Assembly: GCF_036245865.1 (NCBI RefSeq)
Contig: NZ_BTTW01000001.1
Location: forward strand, 248,001 to 312,000
Direction of reading: 5' to 3'
DNA: 64,000 nucleotides
Origin: Corallococcus caeni
GTDB taxonomy: Bacteria; Myxococcota; Myxococcia; Myxococcales; Myxococcaceae
The notes beneath the pieces were generated by a model. That model made no database searches and had not been told where the DNA came from. It saw nothing but the letters and a program-made list of their open reading frames with translations. A program made the translations under genes and the position numbers. Shown in pieces: positions 41,081 to 50,183 of the stretch (the stretch's first letter is position 1; each line of letters begins with the position of its first letter).

Positions 41081-43957
41081 TCAACGCCTCGCGTGGGCCG
41101 CTTTCGAGCGCGCACGCCGGAGCTGAACAATCACCCCGACCAACAGCCAGAGCCCGGAGGCCGTTCCCGCCCCGGCCCCGCACCCGCAGCCGGTGTCCCC
41201 CTTGGGGGAATAGTCATTCGGGAGCGCCGGGACGACCGTCGGCTCCGGCGGCGGGTCCACCGGCGGCGGCTTCACGGGCGGATGCGGATCCACCGCCCGC
41301 ACCGCCACGCAGGACGACAGCGGCCGGGGGCTCACCGCGGGCAGCACGTCCTCGGAGGGCAGCGCCGGTGCCTGGGCGAGGATCCCCGAGCGCACCAGGA
41401 ACCCGCCCACCAGCCGCGACCGTTCGCGGTTGGACGCAAGGCCCTCGAACGGGAAGCCCAGCACCAGCACCTGCCCCGCGGGCGCCATGCCCGACAGGAC
41501 GGCCGCGCCAAGACCCGTATTGGGGTAGCGGAGCACGTCCGTCCCCGAGCCCGCGGGCAGCAGGATGTCCGTCACCCCCACGGGGTAGGCCCCGAGCGTC
41601 CCGTCGTCCAGCGGCGTGGCCGGCAGGTCGCGGAAGATGCCGCTCGCGAAGCCCTCCACCCGGCCCAGGGCCGAGCCCACGCCGAAGGAGGCCTGGAGGA
41701 TGTCCGCGAGGAACTGCTTGTCCTCCGCGCTGCCCTGCGAGAGCGAATACACCGTGCGGCTGCCCGACAGCAGGAGATTTCCGCCGCCGGTGACGAACGC
41801 GCGCAGGGTGTCCTGTTCGGCCCGCGTCAGCCCCGCGCCCGCCACGCCGCCGCGACCGGTGGACCAGTCCACCAGCCGGTAGCCCGTGGGCGACACCAGC
41901 CCCGCCGCCACCGCGTTGCCCGCCGCGCTGTCGAAGGCCACCGCCGCGTGCGCGAACGCCGCGCCGTGCTGGCGCAGGTAGCTGCCGTCGTTCATCGCCT
42001 CCAGGTAGACGCGCAGCGGGGCCTCCAGGTCGTACGGCGTCTCCAGCTCCTCGCCGCACGCGACCGTCGCGTCCAGCCGCTCGTACGCGTTGATCAGCAG
42101 CACCGGCGGCGTGCTGCCCACGCGCACGCCCACCGTGGCGGACGGGAAGGACTCGCCGCCCGCGTTCACCGCGGCGACGCGAAAGTAGCGCAGCGTGCCT
42201 TCCGCCAGCGTGACGGTGGCCGCCGTGCCCTGGACCTCCATGCCCTCGTCCCAGCCGAAGCCGTCCGCGCTCTGGTACAGCCGGTAGGCCGTGGGGGCGT
42301 CGCGGCCCTCCTCCGAGGCCACCTGCGGGGGTGCGGACCACTTCACCTCGACCGCGCCCGGCGTCGCGTTGCGCGCCACCACCGCGCCCGGCGTCTCCGG
42401 CGGCAGGTGCACCGCCGCGCCGTCGCGGGTCGCGAAGTACTTGATCAACCCCTGCACGATGGCGCGCGCGGCCACGTGGCGGAACCGGGCCTCCTTGAGG
42501 CTCGCCGCGTCCACCGTGTTGTCGTGGTACGCCATCTCCAGCAGCACGCTGGGCATCTCCGGGTTGTGCGTGGGGTTCACCTCGCCCAGGTTCGCCGAGC
42601 GCAGGCCGCGCACGCGCCAGGCCGGATCCACCTCGCGCTTCAGGTCCGCTTCAATCTGCGACAGGAGCGCCCGCCCCAGCACGTCACCGCCCGCCACGCC
42701 GGTGAAGTTGAGCGTGCCGTCCACCGGGTTGGGCCCGTAGACGTAGCCCTCCGTCCCCCGGATGGTGCCGGACGTGCCCGCGTTGGTGTGCCACGCGACG
42801 TAGACGGCGTCCTCGCCCTCCTCGTGCAGCCACGCGGCGAAGCGCGGCCGGGACGTCACGTCCGCGTTGCGCTCGTTGGACAGCGCGTTGGCCCCCGACG
42901 GCGCGTACACGCTGAAGGGCGCCCCGCTGTACTGCACGTGGTAGCGCCCGCTCTCCTCGAAGCGGGGACGCAAGAGCGGCCCCTGCGCCGCGTCACCCAT
43001 GAGGCCGCGTCCACCGCCCAGCCGCACCGCGTCCACGGACAGCGTCGCGCCCGCGACCGCCGAGTCGTTCTCCAGCACCACCGCGCCGGACTCCGGATGC
43101 GCCCCCGCCTTGAAGTAGAAGCGCCCCAGCAGCACCCACGTCCCGCCGTGGCGCTGCTGGTTCACGCGGAAGTGGCTCTCCCCGCCCGCGTGCTTCACCA
43201 CGTAGTGCGCGTCCGTCGCGCGCGTGGGGTCGGAGCCGTAGGAGACGTAGACGTTGTAGGCCGCGGCCGCGGGCACGTCCGGGGTCCACGTCGCCTTCGC
43301 GGTGGAGGTGGCCGCCGTGTCCAGCGTCCGCGTGGTGCCCAGCGTGAAGGGCTCCACGCCGTTGCCCATGGGCACGGGCGGCGGGGCCCAGCCCTTCTGC
43401 GCGGAGGCGTGGAAGCGCGCGGTGTCCCCGCCCTCCACGTAGCCCGTGCCGCCGTTGTCCACGGTGGCGAGCAGCGGGTTCAGGTCCGACTCGCGCACCG
43501 TCACCACCGTGGCGCCCGCCGCCATCAGCAGGGGCTGCAGCTCCTGCGACACCACCTCCGCGGAGATGAAGTCCTCCACCACGCCCCAGGTGTTGGGCCG
43601 CTGCGTCGCCCAGCGCTTCAGCCCGTTGTCGCGGTAGAAGCCGTGGCCCGGGCTCAGGTAGATGACCTTGCCGGACAGCGCTCCCTCGCCCAGCCGGGTC
43701 TGCGGCACGCCCGCGGCCTTGACGTGCGACTTCGCGTCGCGCGGCTCGCGGCGCACCACCGCGGGTGCGTCCGGCGACAGGCGGCGCTGCTCGTGGGCCC
43801 TGGGGGCCGGAGCTGGCAGGTATTGAACACCCGGCGGCTCGAGCCCCAGGTCGTCTCCCTCGAAGGCTTCGGGGGTGCCCTGCGCTTGAGCGAGGAAGGA
43901 GGTGCACAGCAGGGTCAGCGCCAGCGTGCGCGACCAGGACGGGGGGAACGTTCGCAT
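41081..43957 (-). CDS. Large N-acetylmuramoyl-L-alanine amidase with golvesin-like insert, FN3 and MYXO-CTERM-like tail
   Basis: 958 residues. Signal peptide (about 1-26), then an Amidase_3 domain with zinc ligands SPGHG (His near 102), AWHTNAG (near 389) and LLEMAYHDN (Glu near 474). It is split by a 125-residue beta insert (about 195-320, VPAAAAYNVYVSYG...FYFKAGAHPESGAVVLEND) like golvesin/xanthan-lyase domains. An FN3 domain (about 520-610) and a 290-residue domain of GATase1-like pattern follow. The C-terminus has TGCGCGAG, a hydrophobic helix and RRARSK, a MYXO-CTERM-type sorting signal. It should cleave peptidoglycan stem peptides at the cell surface. ATG 43957 is preferred over GTG 43960. 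Confidence 0.87.
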   Translation of the reverse strand: MRTFPPSWSRTLALTLLCTSFLAQAQGTPEAFEGDDLGLEPPGVQYLPAPAPRAHEQRRLSPDAPAVVRREPRDAKSHVKAAGVPQTRLGEGALSGKVIYLSPGHGFYRDNGLKRWATQRPNTWGVVEDFISAEVVSQELQPLLMAAGATVVTVRESDLNPLLATVDNGGTGYVEGGDTARFHASAQKGWAPPPVPMGNGVEPFTLGTTRTLDTAATSTAKATWTPDVPAAAAYNVYVSYGSDPTRATDAHYVVKHAGGESHFRVNQQRHGGTWVLLGRFYFKAGAHPESGAVVLENDSAVAGATLSVDAVRLGGGRGLMGDAAQGPLLRPRFEESGRYHVQYSGAPFSVYAPSGANALSNERNADVTSRPRFAAWLHEEGEDAVYVAWHTNAGTSGTIRGTEGYVYGPNPVDGTLNFTGVAGGDVLGRALLSQIEADLKREVDPAWRVRGLRSANLGEVNPTHNPEMPSVLLEMAYHDNTVDAASLKEARFRHVAARAIVQGLIKYFATRDGAAVHLPPETPGAVVARNATPGAVEVKWSAPPQVASEEGRDAPTAYRLYQSADGFGWDEGMEVQGTAATVTLAEGTLRYFRVAAVNAGGESFPSATVGVRVGSTPPVLLINAYERLDATVACGEELETPYDLEAPLRVYLEAMNDGSYLRQHGAAFAHAAVAFDSAAGNAVAAGLVSPTGYRLVDWSTGRGGVAGAGLTRAEQDTLRAFVTGGGNLLLSGSRTVYSLSQGSAEDKQFLADILQASFGVGSALGRVEGFASGIFRDLPATPLDDGTLGAYPVGVTDILLPAGSGTDVLRYPNTGLGAAVLSGMAPAGQVLVLGFPFEGLASNRERSRLVGGFLVRSGILAQAPALPSEDVLPAVSPRPLSSCVAVRAVDPHPPVKPPPVDPPPEPTVVPALPNDYSPKGDTGCGCGAGAGTASGLWLLVGVIVQLRRARSKAAHARR

Positions 43958-44037
43958 CACCCGGCCGACCTTACCCGTTCACTCCCCCGCTTCAATCGGA
44001 CCCGTGGGTGCTAGCCTGCCAACCCCTTCACCTTCCG

Positions 44038-44682
44038 ATGACCGTTCCTGCGCCCTCCCGTCCCCAGTTTCCCTCCCGCCGCAGCAACGGACTGTTCGCC
44101 TCGTTCGGACATGCGTGGGCGGGCCTCATCCACACCGTGGCCTGGCAGCGCAACATGCGCATCCACCTCATCTCCGGCGTGCTGGTGGGGCTGGTGGGCA
44201 GCGGCATCCCGCTGGGGCTCGCGGAGAAGGTCACGCTCATCTTCTGCGTGCTGCTCATCTTCTTCGCCGAAATCCTGAACAGCGCGCTGGAGCAGCTGGT
44301 GGACCTGGCCGTGCAGCAGTTCGACGAGAAGGCCCGGCTCACCAAGGACGCGGCCGCGGCGGGCGTGCTCGTGCTCGCGGGCGGCACGGTGGTCATCTTC
44401 GCCGCCATCCTGATCAACTACTGGGAGACCGTGCGCACCAGCACCGACGCCATCTTCCGGCAGGTCGCGCTGGGCCTGCCGCTGGCCGGCTGCGCCACGG
44501 TGCTGGTGCTGCCCCAGCCCCGGCCCGCCGCCGTGGACGTGCTCGCGTTCCTGCTGGCCATGGGGTTGCTCGCGCTGACGGCGCCCACCTCCGCGAGCCT
44601 CGTTTTCACCGTGCTCACCGCCGCGCTGCTCGTCATCGCCGCCGCGGCGGCCCGCGAGCGCAGGCGCCATCCACAGCCCTGA
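44038..44682 (+). CDS. Diacylglycerol/undecaprenol kinase family protein
   Basis: 214 residues. The DgkA-type domain (about 20-130) has FGHAWAGL, NMRIHL, the EILNSALEQLVD motif and KDAAAAGVLV, with three membrane helices. Three further hydrophobic segments (about 140-205) extend it beyond the usual 120 residues. It phosphorylates diacylglycerol or undecaprenol at the inner membrane; the Gram-positive-like motif set does not settle which. It is divergent from the amidase gene across 80 bp. Confidence 0.87.
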   Translation: MTVPAPSRPQFPSRRSNGLFASFGHAWAGLIHTVAWQRNMRIHLISGVLVGLVGSGIPLGLAEKVTLIFCVLLIFFAEILNSALEQLVDLAVQQFDEKARLTKDAAAAGVLVLAGGTVVIFAAILINYWETVRTSTDAIFRQVALGLPLAGCATVLVLPQPRPAAVDVLAFLLAMGLLALTAPTSASLVFTVLTAALLVIAAAAARERRRHPQP

Positions 44683-44801
44683 GGGGCCGGAGCTCGACGC
44701 CGCTTTGAAGGATTTGCCCCCGCCACCTCGCGGGTGGGGCGCCCGGAACCAGTCCGGAGCCCGCTCACCCGCGGAGGGTCTGTGAACGGGATTCTAAAGG
44801 G

Positions 44802-45014
44802 CTAGACGCGGGGCTGAAAGCCCGTCCCGGCGTCCGAGGCCGGTGTCGCCTGGGCGGCTGCGACCGCCTTGTCGCCTTCCTTCAGGTCGGTCGTCACCAG
44901 CTCCAGGAGCTCCGTGGCGATGCCGATGACCTGGTGCGGCGTGTAACCGCTTGCGCGCAGCTGGTTGAAAAACGTGCGCGCGAGGATGCGGGTGCCCTTC
45001 TGGTCGGTGCTCAC
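44802..45014 (-). CDS. Small hypothetical cytoplasmic protein
   Basis: 70 residues from GTG 45014, chosen because GGAGG lies 7 bp upstream. The sequence is helical and polar: ILARTFFNQLRASGYTPHQVIGIATELLELVTTDLKEGD, then an Ala/Pro tail. There is no signal peptide or known motif. A longer in-frame start at 45080 adds a basic low-complexity leader and is unlikely. Convergent with the kinase gene. Function unknown. Confidence 0.7.
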   Translation of the reverse strand: MSTDQKGTRILARTFFNQLRASGYTPHQVIGIATELLELVTTDLKEGDKAVAAAQATPASDAGTGFQPRV

Positions 45015-45343
45015 GGGAATGCCTCCGGATTCAGCGCCGCGTCTCCGGGCGCCGCGTCTGCTTGGGAGTCCGGTCTTCAACCTCCGTGCCAGTCGTTCTC
45101 TTCCAAACGGATTCTCCAGCAGTCCTCAGGGGTTGAAGCCCGGAACTGGACGGCACGGAACGTGGATGGTGCGAAGGGGGTTACGCACCCGGATGTCCCA
45201 CCCGCCCGGAGGCCGGTACCGGGTGCATCACCGGGTACGCACCCACCCCGGGCCCCGCCAAAGGCCATCCCGTCTTTTCAAGTGCTTGCATTCCCTCCGG
45301 GGGGTGGAGCACATACGCGCCCCCATCGAGGAGTCAGAACACA
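45015..45343. other. Divergent intergenic region with short repeats
   Basis: 329 bp upstream of both the small hypothetical gene and the FAD dehydrogenase. It contains GGGTTACGCACCC (about 45178) and GGGTACGCACCC (45233-45244), the direct repeat ACCGGGT at 45218 and 45230 with 12-bp period, and the palindrome CCGGTACCGG at 45213-45222. These look like a cluster of regulator sites. No ORF or RNA gene was recognised. Confidence 0.45.
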
Positions 45344-46939
45344 ATGGCGTACCGGGTGAACAACATCGGGCTGTGGCTGGACGAGCCGGAGGAGCTGCTC
45401 GGCCAGCGCGCCGCGGAGAAGCTGGGGGTCACCCGGAGTGACCTCGCCTCCGTGCGGGTGGTGCGCTCGGTGCTGGATGCGCGCAAGAAGGGCAGCCCGC
45501 GTTACATCTACACGCTGGAGGTGGAGCTGGCCCCGGGCCGCAAGGCGCCGCGGCTGCCCCCGGACGTGAGCGAGGCCCCGCCCGCGCCGGAAGCGCCGCC
45601 GCGCGTGAAGGAGCCGGAGAAGCTGCCGCTCATCATCGGCACCGGACCCGCGGGGTTGTTCTGCGCGCTGGGCCTCTTGGAGCGCGGCGTGCGCAGCATC
45701 CTGCTGGAGCGCGGCAAGGAGGTCGTCACGCGCCGCAAGGACGTGGCGAAGCTCATGCGCGACGGGTCGCTGGACCGCGAGAGCAACATGAACTTCGGCG
45801 AGGGCGGCGCCGGCGCGTACACGGACGGCAAGCTGTCCACGCGCATCAACCACCCCATGGTGCGCAAGGTGATTGAGGCCTTCGCGAAGTACGGCGCGCC
45901 GGATCACATCCTCATCGAGGGCAAGCCGCACATCGGCTCCGACCTCTTGCCGGGCGCGGTGGCGAAGCTGCGCGAGGAACTCATCGCGGGCGGCTGCCAG
46001 GTGTACTTCGAGCAGCGCGTGGAGGACCTGCTCTACCGCGACGGCCGCATCGCGGGCGTGAAGATGGCGGACGGGCGCACGCTGGAGAGCGACCGCGTCA
46101 TCCTGGCGCCGGGCAACTCCGCGCGCGAGCTGTATGAGCGCTTCGCCGCCGACGGCCGCGTGAGCGTGGAGGCCAAGCCCTTCGCGCTGGGCTTCCGCGC
46201 GGAGCACCCGCAGTCACTCATCAACGGCATCCAGTACGGCTCCGCCGCGAAGCACTCCAAGCTGCCGCCCGCGGACTACAAGCTGGCGGAGAACCTGGAC
46301 GTGGACGGCGAGGTGCGCGGCGTCTACTCGTTCTGCATGTGCCCCGGTGGCATCGTGGTGCCCACGCCCACCGAAGAGGGGCTGCAGTGCACCAACGGCA
46401 TGAGCAACTCGCGGCGCAACGCGAAGTACGCCAACGCGGGCATCGTCGTGTCGGTGTCCGTCGCGGACTTCGCGCGCGAGGGCTTCCACGGACCGCTGGC
46501 GGGCCTGGAGTTCCAGCGGCACTGGGAGTCGGAGGCGTACAAGCTGGGCGGAGGCCGCTTCTTCGCGCCCGCGCAGACCATTCCGGACTACCTGGCCGGC
46601 CGCGTGAAGAAGGACCCGGGCGACACCAGCTACCGCCCGGGCCTGGCGCACACGGACCTGAACCAGCTCTTCCCGGAGCGGCTGACGCAGTCCATCAAGG
46701 CGGCGCTGCGCACGTTCGACCGGAAGATGAAGGGCTTCATCAGCGACGAGGGGAAGCTCATCGGCATCGAGAGCCGGACGTCCTCGCCGGTGCGCATCAC
46801 CCGGGGTGACGACCTGCAGTCCGTGTCCATGCGCGGCCTGTACCCGGTGGGCGAGGGCTGCGGGTACGCGGGCGGCATCGTGTCCTCCGCCATTGATGGA
46901 CTGCGCGCCGCTGAGCAGATTGCCACCGAGCTGGCTTGA
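45344..46939 (+). CDS. FAD-dependent dehydrogenase (COG2509 type)
   Basis: 531 residues. A N-terminal 90-residue domain (YRVNNIGLWLDEPEELLGQRAAEKLG, a ferredoxin-like cap common in this family) precedes the Rossmann FAD site IIGTGPAGLFCALGLLERG (about 97-115). The family blocks NFGEGGAGAYTDGKLSTR, YSFCMCPGG and GEGCGYAGGIVSSAIDGLRAA follow. These are uncharacterised flavin dehydrogenases, possibly reductases; the physiological substrate is unknown. The ATG is preceded by GAGGAG. The downstream 123-residue gene may be co-transcribed (46-bp gap). Confidence 0.9.
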   Translation: MAYRVNNIGLWLDEPEELLGQRAAEKLGVTRSDLASVRVVRSVLDARKKGSPRYIYTLEVELAPGRKAPRLPPDVSEAPPAPEAPPRVKEPEKLPLIIGTGPAGLFCALGLLERGVRSILLERGKEVVTRRKDVAKLMRDGSLDRESNMNFGEGGAGAYTDGKLSTRINHPMVRKVIEAFAKYGAPDHILIEGKPHIGSDLLPGAVAKLREELIAGGCQVYFEQRVEDLLYRDGRIAGVKMADGRTLESDRVILAPGNSARELYERFAADGRVSVEAKPFALGFRAEHPQSLINGIQYGSAAKHSKLPPADYKLAENLDVDGEVRGVYSFCMCPGGIVVPTPTEEGLQCTNGMSNSRRNAKYANAGIVVSVSVADFAREGFHGPLAGLEFQRHWESEAYKLGGGRFFAPAQTIPDYLAGRVKKDPGDTSYRPGLAHTDLNQLFPERLTQSIKAALRTFDRKMKGFISDEGKLIGIESRTSSPVRITRGDDLQSVSMRGLYPVGEGCGYAGGIVSSAIDGLRAAEQIATELA

Positions 46940-46985
46940 GGTCCCCTCCCCTTCCGGGCGAGGGTGACCTGGGAGGGATGGACCC

Positions 46986-47357
46986 ATGGCGTATCGCGTG
47001 CGCACCCCGGATGGTGAGCTGATGTTCCCCTCGCTGGGCGACATCGAGCGCGCCTACGTGCAGGGCCTGGTGGACGCCGACGACGAGGTGCGCGAGGACG
47101 GCGCGGAGAAGTGGCGCAAGGCGTCCTCGCTGCCGGTGCTCGCCCGGGCGAAGAAGCCCCAGAGCGGCAAGGCGGCCCGGGCGCAGACGTTCACGGTCCT
47201 GGGCGTGGTGGCCCTGGGCCTGCTCGCCCTGGCGGTGATGGTCCTGGGGCAGGAGACCCGGGTGCGCATGATGGGCGTCCTGCTGGCCCTGGTGGTCAGC
47301 GGGCTGCTCATGCGGGTGACGTTCAAGGCCTACAAGCGGCCACCGCCCGTCCTCTAG
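46986..47357 (+). CDS. Small membrane protein with GYF_2-like N-terminus
   Basis: 123 residues. The first 55 form a soluble domain (YRVRTPDGELMFPSLGDIERAYVQGLVDADDEVREDGAEKWRKASSLP) resembling GYF_2-type modules found in myxobacterial proteins. Two transmembrane helices follow (about 67-85 and 92-110) with a basic tail. It may tether a partner at the inner membrane. Function unknown. Confidence 0.72.
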   Translation: MAYRVRTPDGELMFPSLGDIERAYVQGLVDADDEVREDGAEKWRKASSLPVLARAKKPQSGKAARAQTFTVLGVVALGLLALAVMVLGQETRVRMMGVLLALVVSGLLMRVTFKAYKRPPPVL

Positions 47358-47451
47358 CGCCGCTCCCTCCCCTGCCCTCCAGGGCAGCGGCACGGCCCTC
47401 GCCGCCAGCAGGCCCCACACGGCCCATGTTTGGTGCAAGGCACCCCGCGGG

Positions 47452-48624
47452 GTGCCCGCCATCGCGCTGGAGGAGGACCGCACCTTGCTCAGCACCTACC
47501 TGTCCCGAGAAGCCGCCCGCAAGCTTCGCCATGGCGCGCCCTGGCTTCGCCGCGAGGACATCGTCTCCATCGAGGGCGAACCGCAGCCGGGCACGCCCAT
47601 GCAGCTCAAGGACGAGGACGGGCAGCTTTTGGGCCTGGGGGACGTGGACCTCCAGGCCTCCTACGCCGTGCGCCGCCTGGGCCTGCCGGACGAGTCCGTG
47701 GAGGGGCTCATCCCCCGCCGTGTGCGCCATGCCTTCGAGCGGCGCGGCCGGCTGGTGGACGACCCGCGCTTCTGCCGCATCATCAACGACGACGGGGACG
47801 GGCTGCCGGGCCTCATCGTGGACCGGTATGATCAGCACTTCGTCGTCCAGACGCTCACCCGCTCCATGGACGCGCGGCAGGAGGAGATCACCCGCACGCT
47901 GGGAGAGGTGACGGGGGCGGCCTCCGTGCTCCTTCGCAACGACACGTCACGGCGCAAGGCCCTGGGCCTGCCCGCGCAGCGCCCGCACGTGATGTACGGC
48001 GCGCCGCCGCGCTGGTGCCGCCTGCTGGAGATGGGCGCGCGCTTCACCGTGGACCTCACCTACGGCAAGGGCACGGGCTACGGGTACGACCACCGCGAGC
48101 TGCGCCGCTTCCTGGGGCGCACCGGCAACGGGGACCGGGTGCTGGACGTGGCGTGCAACGTGGGCGGCCTGTTCGTCCACGCGGGGCGCCACGGGGCGAA
48201 GCAGATATTGGCCTTCGACGGCAACGCGGACGCGGCGGACCTGGCGCGCGAGAACGCGGAGGCCAACGGCCTGCTCGGCCGGGTGACGGTGGAACAGGGC
48301 GAGCCGCTGGCCGTGCTCCGGGCCCTCAAGGAGACCTTCGACCTGGTGCTGCTGGACACGCTGGGCGTGGCGTCCGAGGAGGACTTCATCGAACAGGTGC
48401 GGCTGGGCCTGAGGCGCACCCGCCATGGGGGGCGGCTGCTGGTGGTCGGTTATCACCCACCAGTGGGCCTGGGCTCGTTCACCGAGTGCGTGGCCACGGC
48501 GTGCGAGCAGGAGGCGCGGATCGCCTTCCGGCTGGTGAAGATGGGCCTGCCGCCGGACCACCCGGCGCCGGTCGGCTCCCCGGGGGCCGAGTACCTGGAG
48601 GCGGTGGCGCTGGAGGTGAGCTGA
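47452..48624 (+). CDS. RlmI-like class I SAM methyltransferase with degenerate catalytic motifs
   Basis: 390 residues. An N-terminal PUA-like domain (about 12-85, LSREAARKLRHGAPWLRREDI) is followed by the RlmI/RlmK central domain (DGLPGLIVDRYD) and a Rossmann fold with VLDVACNVGGLFVHAGRHGA as motif I. Where RlmI m5C enzymes have DPPxF, this protein has LLDTLGVA, and the strand that normally ends in the catalytic CSCS reads LLVVGYHPPVG. It therefore keeps RNA- and SAM-binding folds but probably not m5C catalysis. The start GTG 47452 is tentative; TTG 47485 has GGAGGAGG upstream. Confidence 0.78.
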   Translation: MPAIALEEDRTLLSTYLSREAARKLRHGAPWLRREDIVSIEGEPQPGTPMQLKDEDGQLLGLGDVDLQASYAVRRLGLPDESVEGLIPRRVRHAFERRGRLVDDPRFCRIINDDGDGLPGLIVDRYDQHFVVQTLTRSMDARQEEITRTLGEVTGAASVLLRNDTSRRKALGLPAQRPHVMYGAPPRWCRLLEMGARFTVDLTYGKGTGYGYDHRELRRFLGRTGNGDRVLDVACNVGGLFVHAGRHGAKQILAFDGNADAADLARENAEANGLLGRVTVEQGEPLAVLRALKETFDLVLLDTLGVASEEDFIEQVRLGLRRTRHGGRLLVVGYHPPVGLGSFTECVATACEQEARIAFRLVKMGLPPDHPAPVGSPGAEYLEAVALEVS

Positions 48625-48678
48625 GGGCGTGTTGTTTCGCCCTCGACGGGCCTCCTCGGTGTTAGTGTCCGCGCCGCG

Positions 48679-50178
48679 ATGACAACCGAAAACGAGTCCC
48701 AGGCCGCGACCACTTCCACCCCGGAGGCTTCCGTCGAGACCGTCCGCAAGGTGTACGCGGCGGACCTGCGCGAGAAGGATCGCGTCAATACCGTCTTCCG
48801 CGTCACCAAGAAGGAGAAGGTGAACGCGCGCAGCGGCAAGGTGTTCCTGTCGCTGTCCCTGGCCGACAAGAGCGGCACGGTGGACGCGCGCGTGTTCGAC
48901 CAGGTGGACGCGCTCGAACCCGTCTTCCAGAACGGTGACTACGTCCTCGTGCAGGGCAATGTCATCGTCTTCCACGGCCGCACCCAGGTCGTCGTGGAGG
49001 CTGTGGAGCGGCTGGATCCGGAGCCGCTCGACCCCAAGGAGTTCGAGCCGCCCCCCGCCCCGCCCGCCGAGGCGAAGTCCCACGAGTCGAAGTCCGGCGA
49101 AGCGAAGCCCGCGGCCGAGGCGAAGTCCGGCGAAGCGAAGTCCGGCGAGGCCAAGGCCTCCGAGGGCAAGCCCGAGCGCCACGAGGGCGGCGGTGGACCG
49201 CGCGCGGTGGGGCAGATCCGCGAGCTCATCACCGAGCGCGTCAACGACCCGTTCGTGAAGCAGCTGCTGCTGGCGTTCCTGGACGACGCGCAGGTGTCCA
49301 CGGCGCTGCCGGTGGCGCCCGCGGCGAAGGGCGTGCACCGCGCGTGGCGCGGCGGGCTGGCCGAGCACGTCCTGTCGGTGATGCGCCTGACGCTGCGCGT
49401 GTCGGACCACTACCCCATGGCGGACCGCGACCTGCTGCTGGCCGGCGCGTTCCTGCACGACGTGATGAAGGGCGGCGACGGCGCGTCCGACAAGGGCTTC
49501 GACACCTCCGACGAGGGCCGGCTGGTGGGCCACGCGGTGCTGGCGGCGCAGAAGATCCGCGAGAAGACCCTGGGCATCCCGGGCTTCCCACCGCTCCTGG
49601 AGCAGCACCTGACGCACCTGGCGATCTCCCAGCAGGGCCCGGCCGGCGCCCCCGGCGCGAAGGTGCCGGTGACGCTGGAGGCGCAGATCGTCGACACGCT
49701 CAGCGCGCTCGACGCGCGCATCTCCGCGTGGGTGGAGGCCATGCAGCGCGACCCGAACGAGCGCTGGACGGATCACCTGCGCGCATACGACCGCTCGCTC
49801 TGGAAGGGCTTCGTGCCCACCGGCCGCGGCCGGGCCCCGGTGGAGGGCGGCCGCCGCAAGCAGCGCGAGGAGAAGCGCAAGGCGCGCGCGGACAAGGGCG
49901 CTCCCGCCCAGACCGGCGAGGGCACCCCCGCCCCCGCCTCCCAGGAAGCCCGTCCGGAGCGTCCGCCGCGGCCTCCGCGCGAGCCCCGCGCCGAGCGTCC
50001 GCCGCGCGAGGAGCGTGGCCCCCGCGAGGAGCGCCCGCCGCGGCCTCCGCGCGAGGACCGTCCGCCGCGCGACCCCAAAAGCCTGCCCGGCGAGCTGACC
50101 TTCAAGCCGTTCAGCGCGCTGGCCCCGTCCGCGCCCGCGAAGTCCGGTGGTGAGGGCGGTGGCTCCTCGGAGGGCTGA
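48679..50178 (+). CDS. YhaM-like 3'-5' exoribonuclease (OB-fold plus HD domain)
   Basis: 499 residues. An N-terminal OB-fold (about 20-120, FLSLSLADKSGTVDARVFDQVDALEPVFQNGDYVLVQG) is followed by a Glu/Ala/Lys-rich repeat linker (about 130-170), an HD phosphohydrolase domain (about 170-385) with the metal motif FLHDVMKG near 260, and a Pro/Arg/Glu-rich tail of about 110 residues. OB plus HD is the YhaM layout for single-strand nuclease activity. The tail is probably disordered and may bind RNA or partners. The next gene begins 5 bp after the stop, so the two are co-transcribed. Confidence 0.83.
   Translation: MTTENESQAATTSTPEASVETVRKVYAADLREKDRVNTVFRVTKKEKVNARSGKVFLSLSLADKSGTVDARVFDQVDALEPVFQNGDYVLVQGNVIVFHGRTQVVVEAVERLDPEPLDPKEFEPPPAPPAEAKSHESKSGEAKPAAEAKSGEAKSGEAKASEGKPERHEGGGGPRAVGQIRELITERVNDPFVKQLLLAFLDDAQVSTALPVAPAAKGVHRAWRGGLAEHVLSVMRLTLRVSDHYPMADRDLLLAGAFLHDVMKGGDGASDKGFDTSDEGRLVGHAVLAAQKIREKTLGIPGFPPLLEQHLTHLAISQQGPAGAPGAKVPVTLEAQIVDTLSALDARISAWVEAMQRDPNERWTDHLRAYDRSLWKGFVPTGRGRAPVEGGRRKQREEKRKARADKGAPAQTGEGTPAPASQEARPERPPRPPREPRAERPPREERGPREERPPRPPREDRPPRDPKSLPGELTFKPFSALAPSAPAKSGGEGGGSSEG
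49084..49155 (+). repeat. Imperfect tandem repeat in the exoribonuclease linker
   Basis: About five degenerate units of TCCGGCGAAGCGAAG encoding SGEAK-like repeats. They form a flexible charged linker between the OB-fold and HD domains. Confidence 0.7.
49954..50081 (+). repeat. Pro/Arg-rich repeat in the exoribonuclease tail
   Basis: Repeated CGTCCGCCGCG and CCTCCGCGCGAG units encode RPPR and PPRE motifs in the disordered C-terminal tail. Confidence 0.65.
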
Positions 50179-50183
50179 AGTCC

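Noticed and set aside
41093-44014. 973-codon plus-strand ORF opposite the amidase
   Set aside because: Low-complexity antisense shadow; the minus strand encodes amidase motifs and a signal peptide.
49084-50081. CRISPR-like or intergenic tandem repeats
   Set aside because: The repeats are imperfect, in frame, and encode low-complexity linkers of a single protein.
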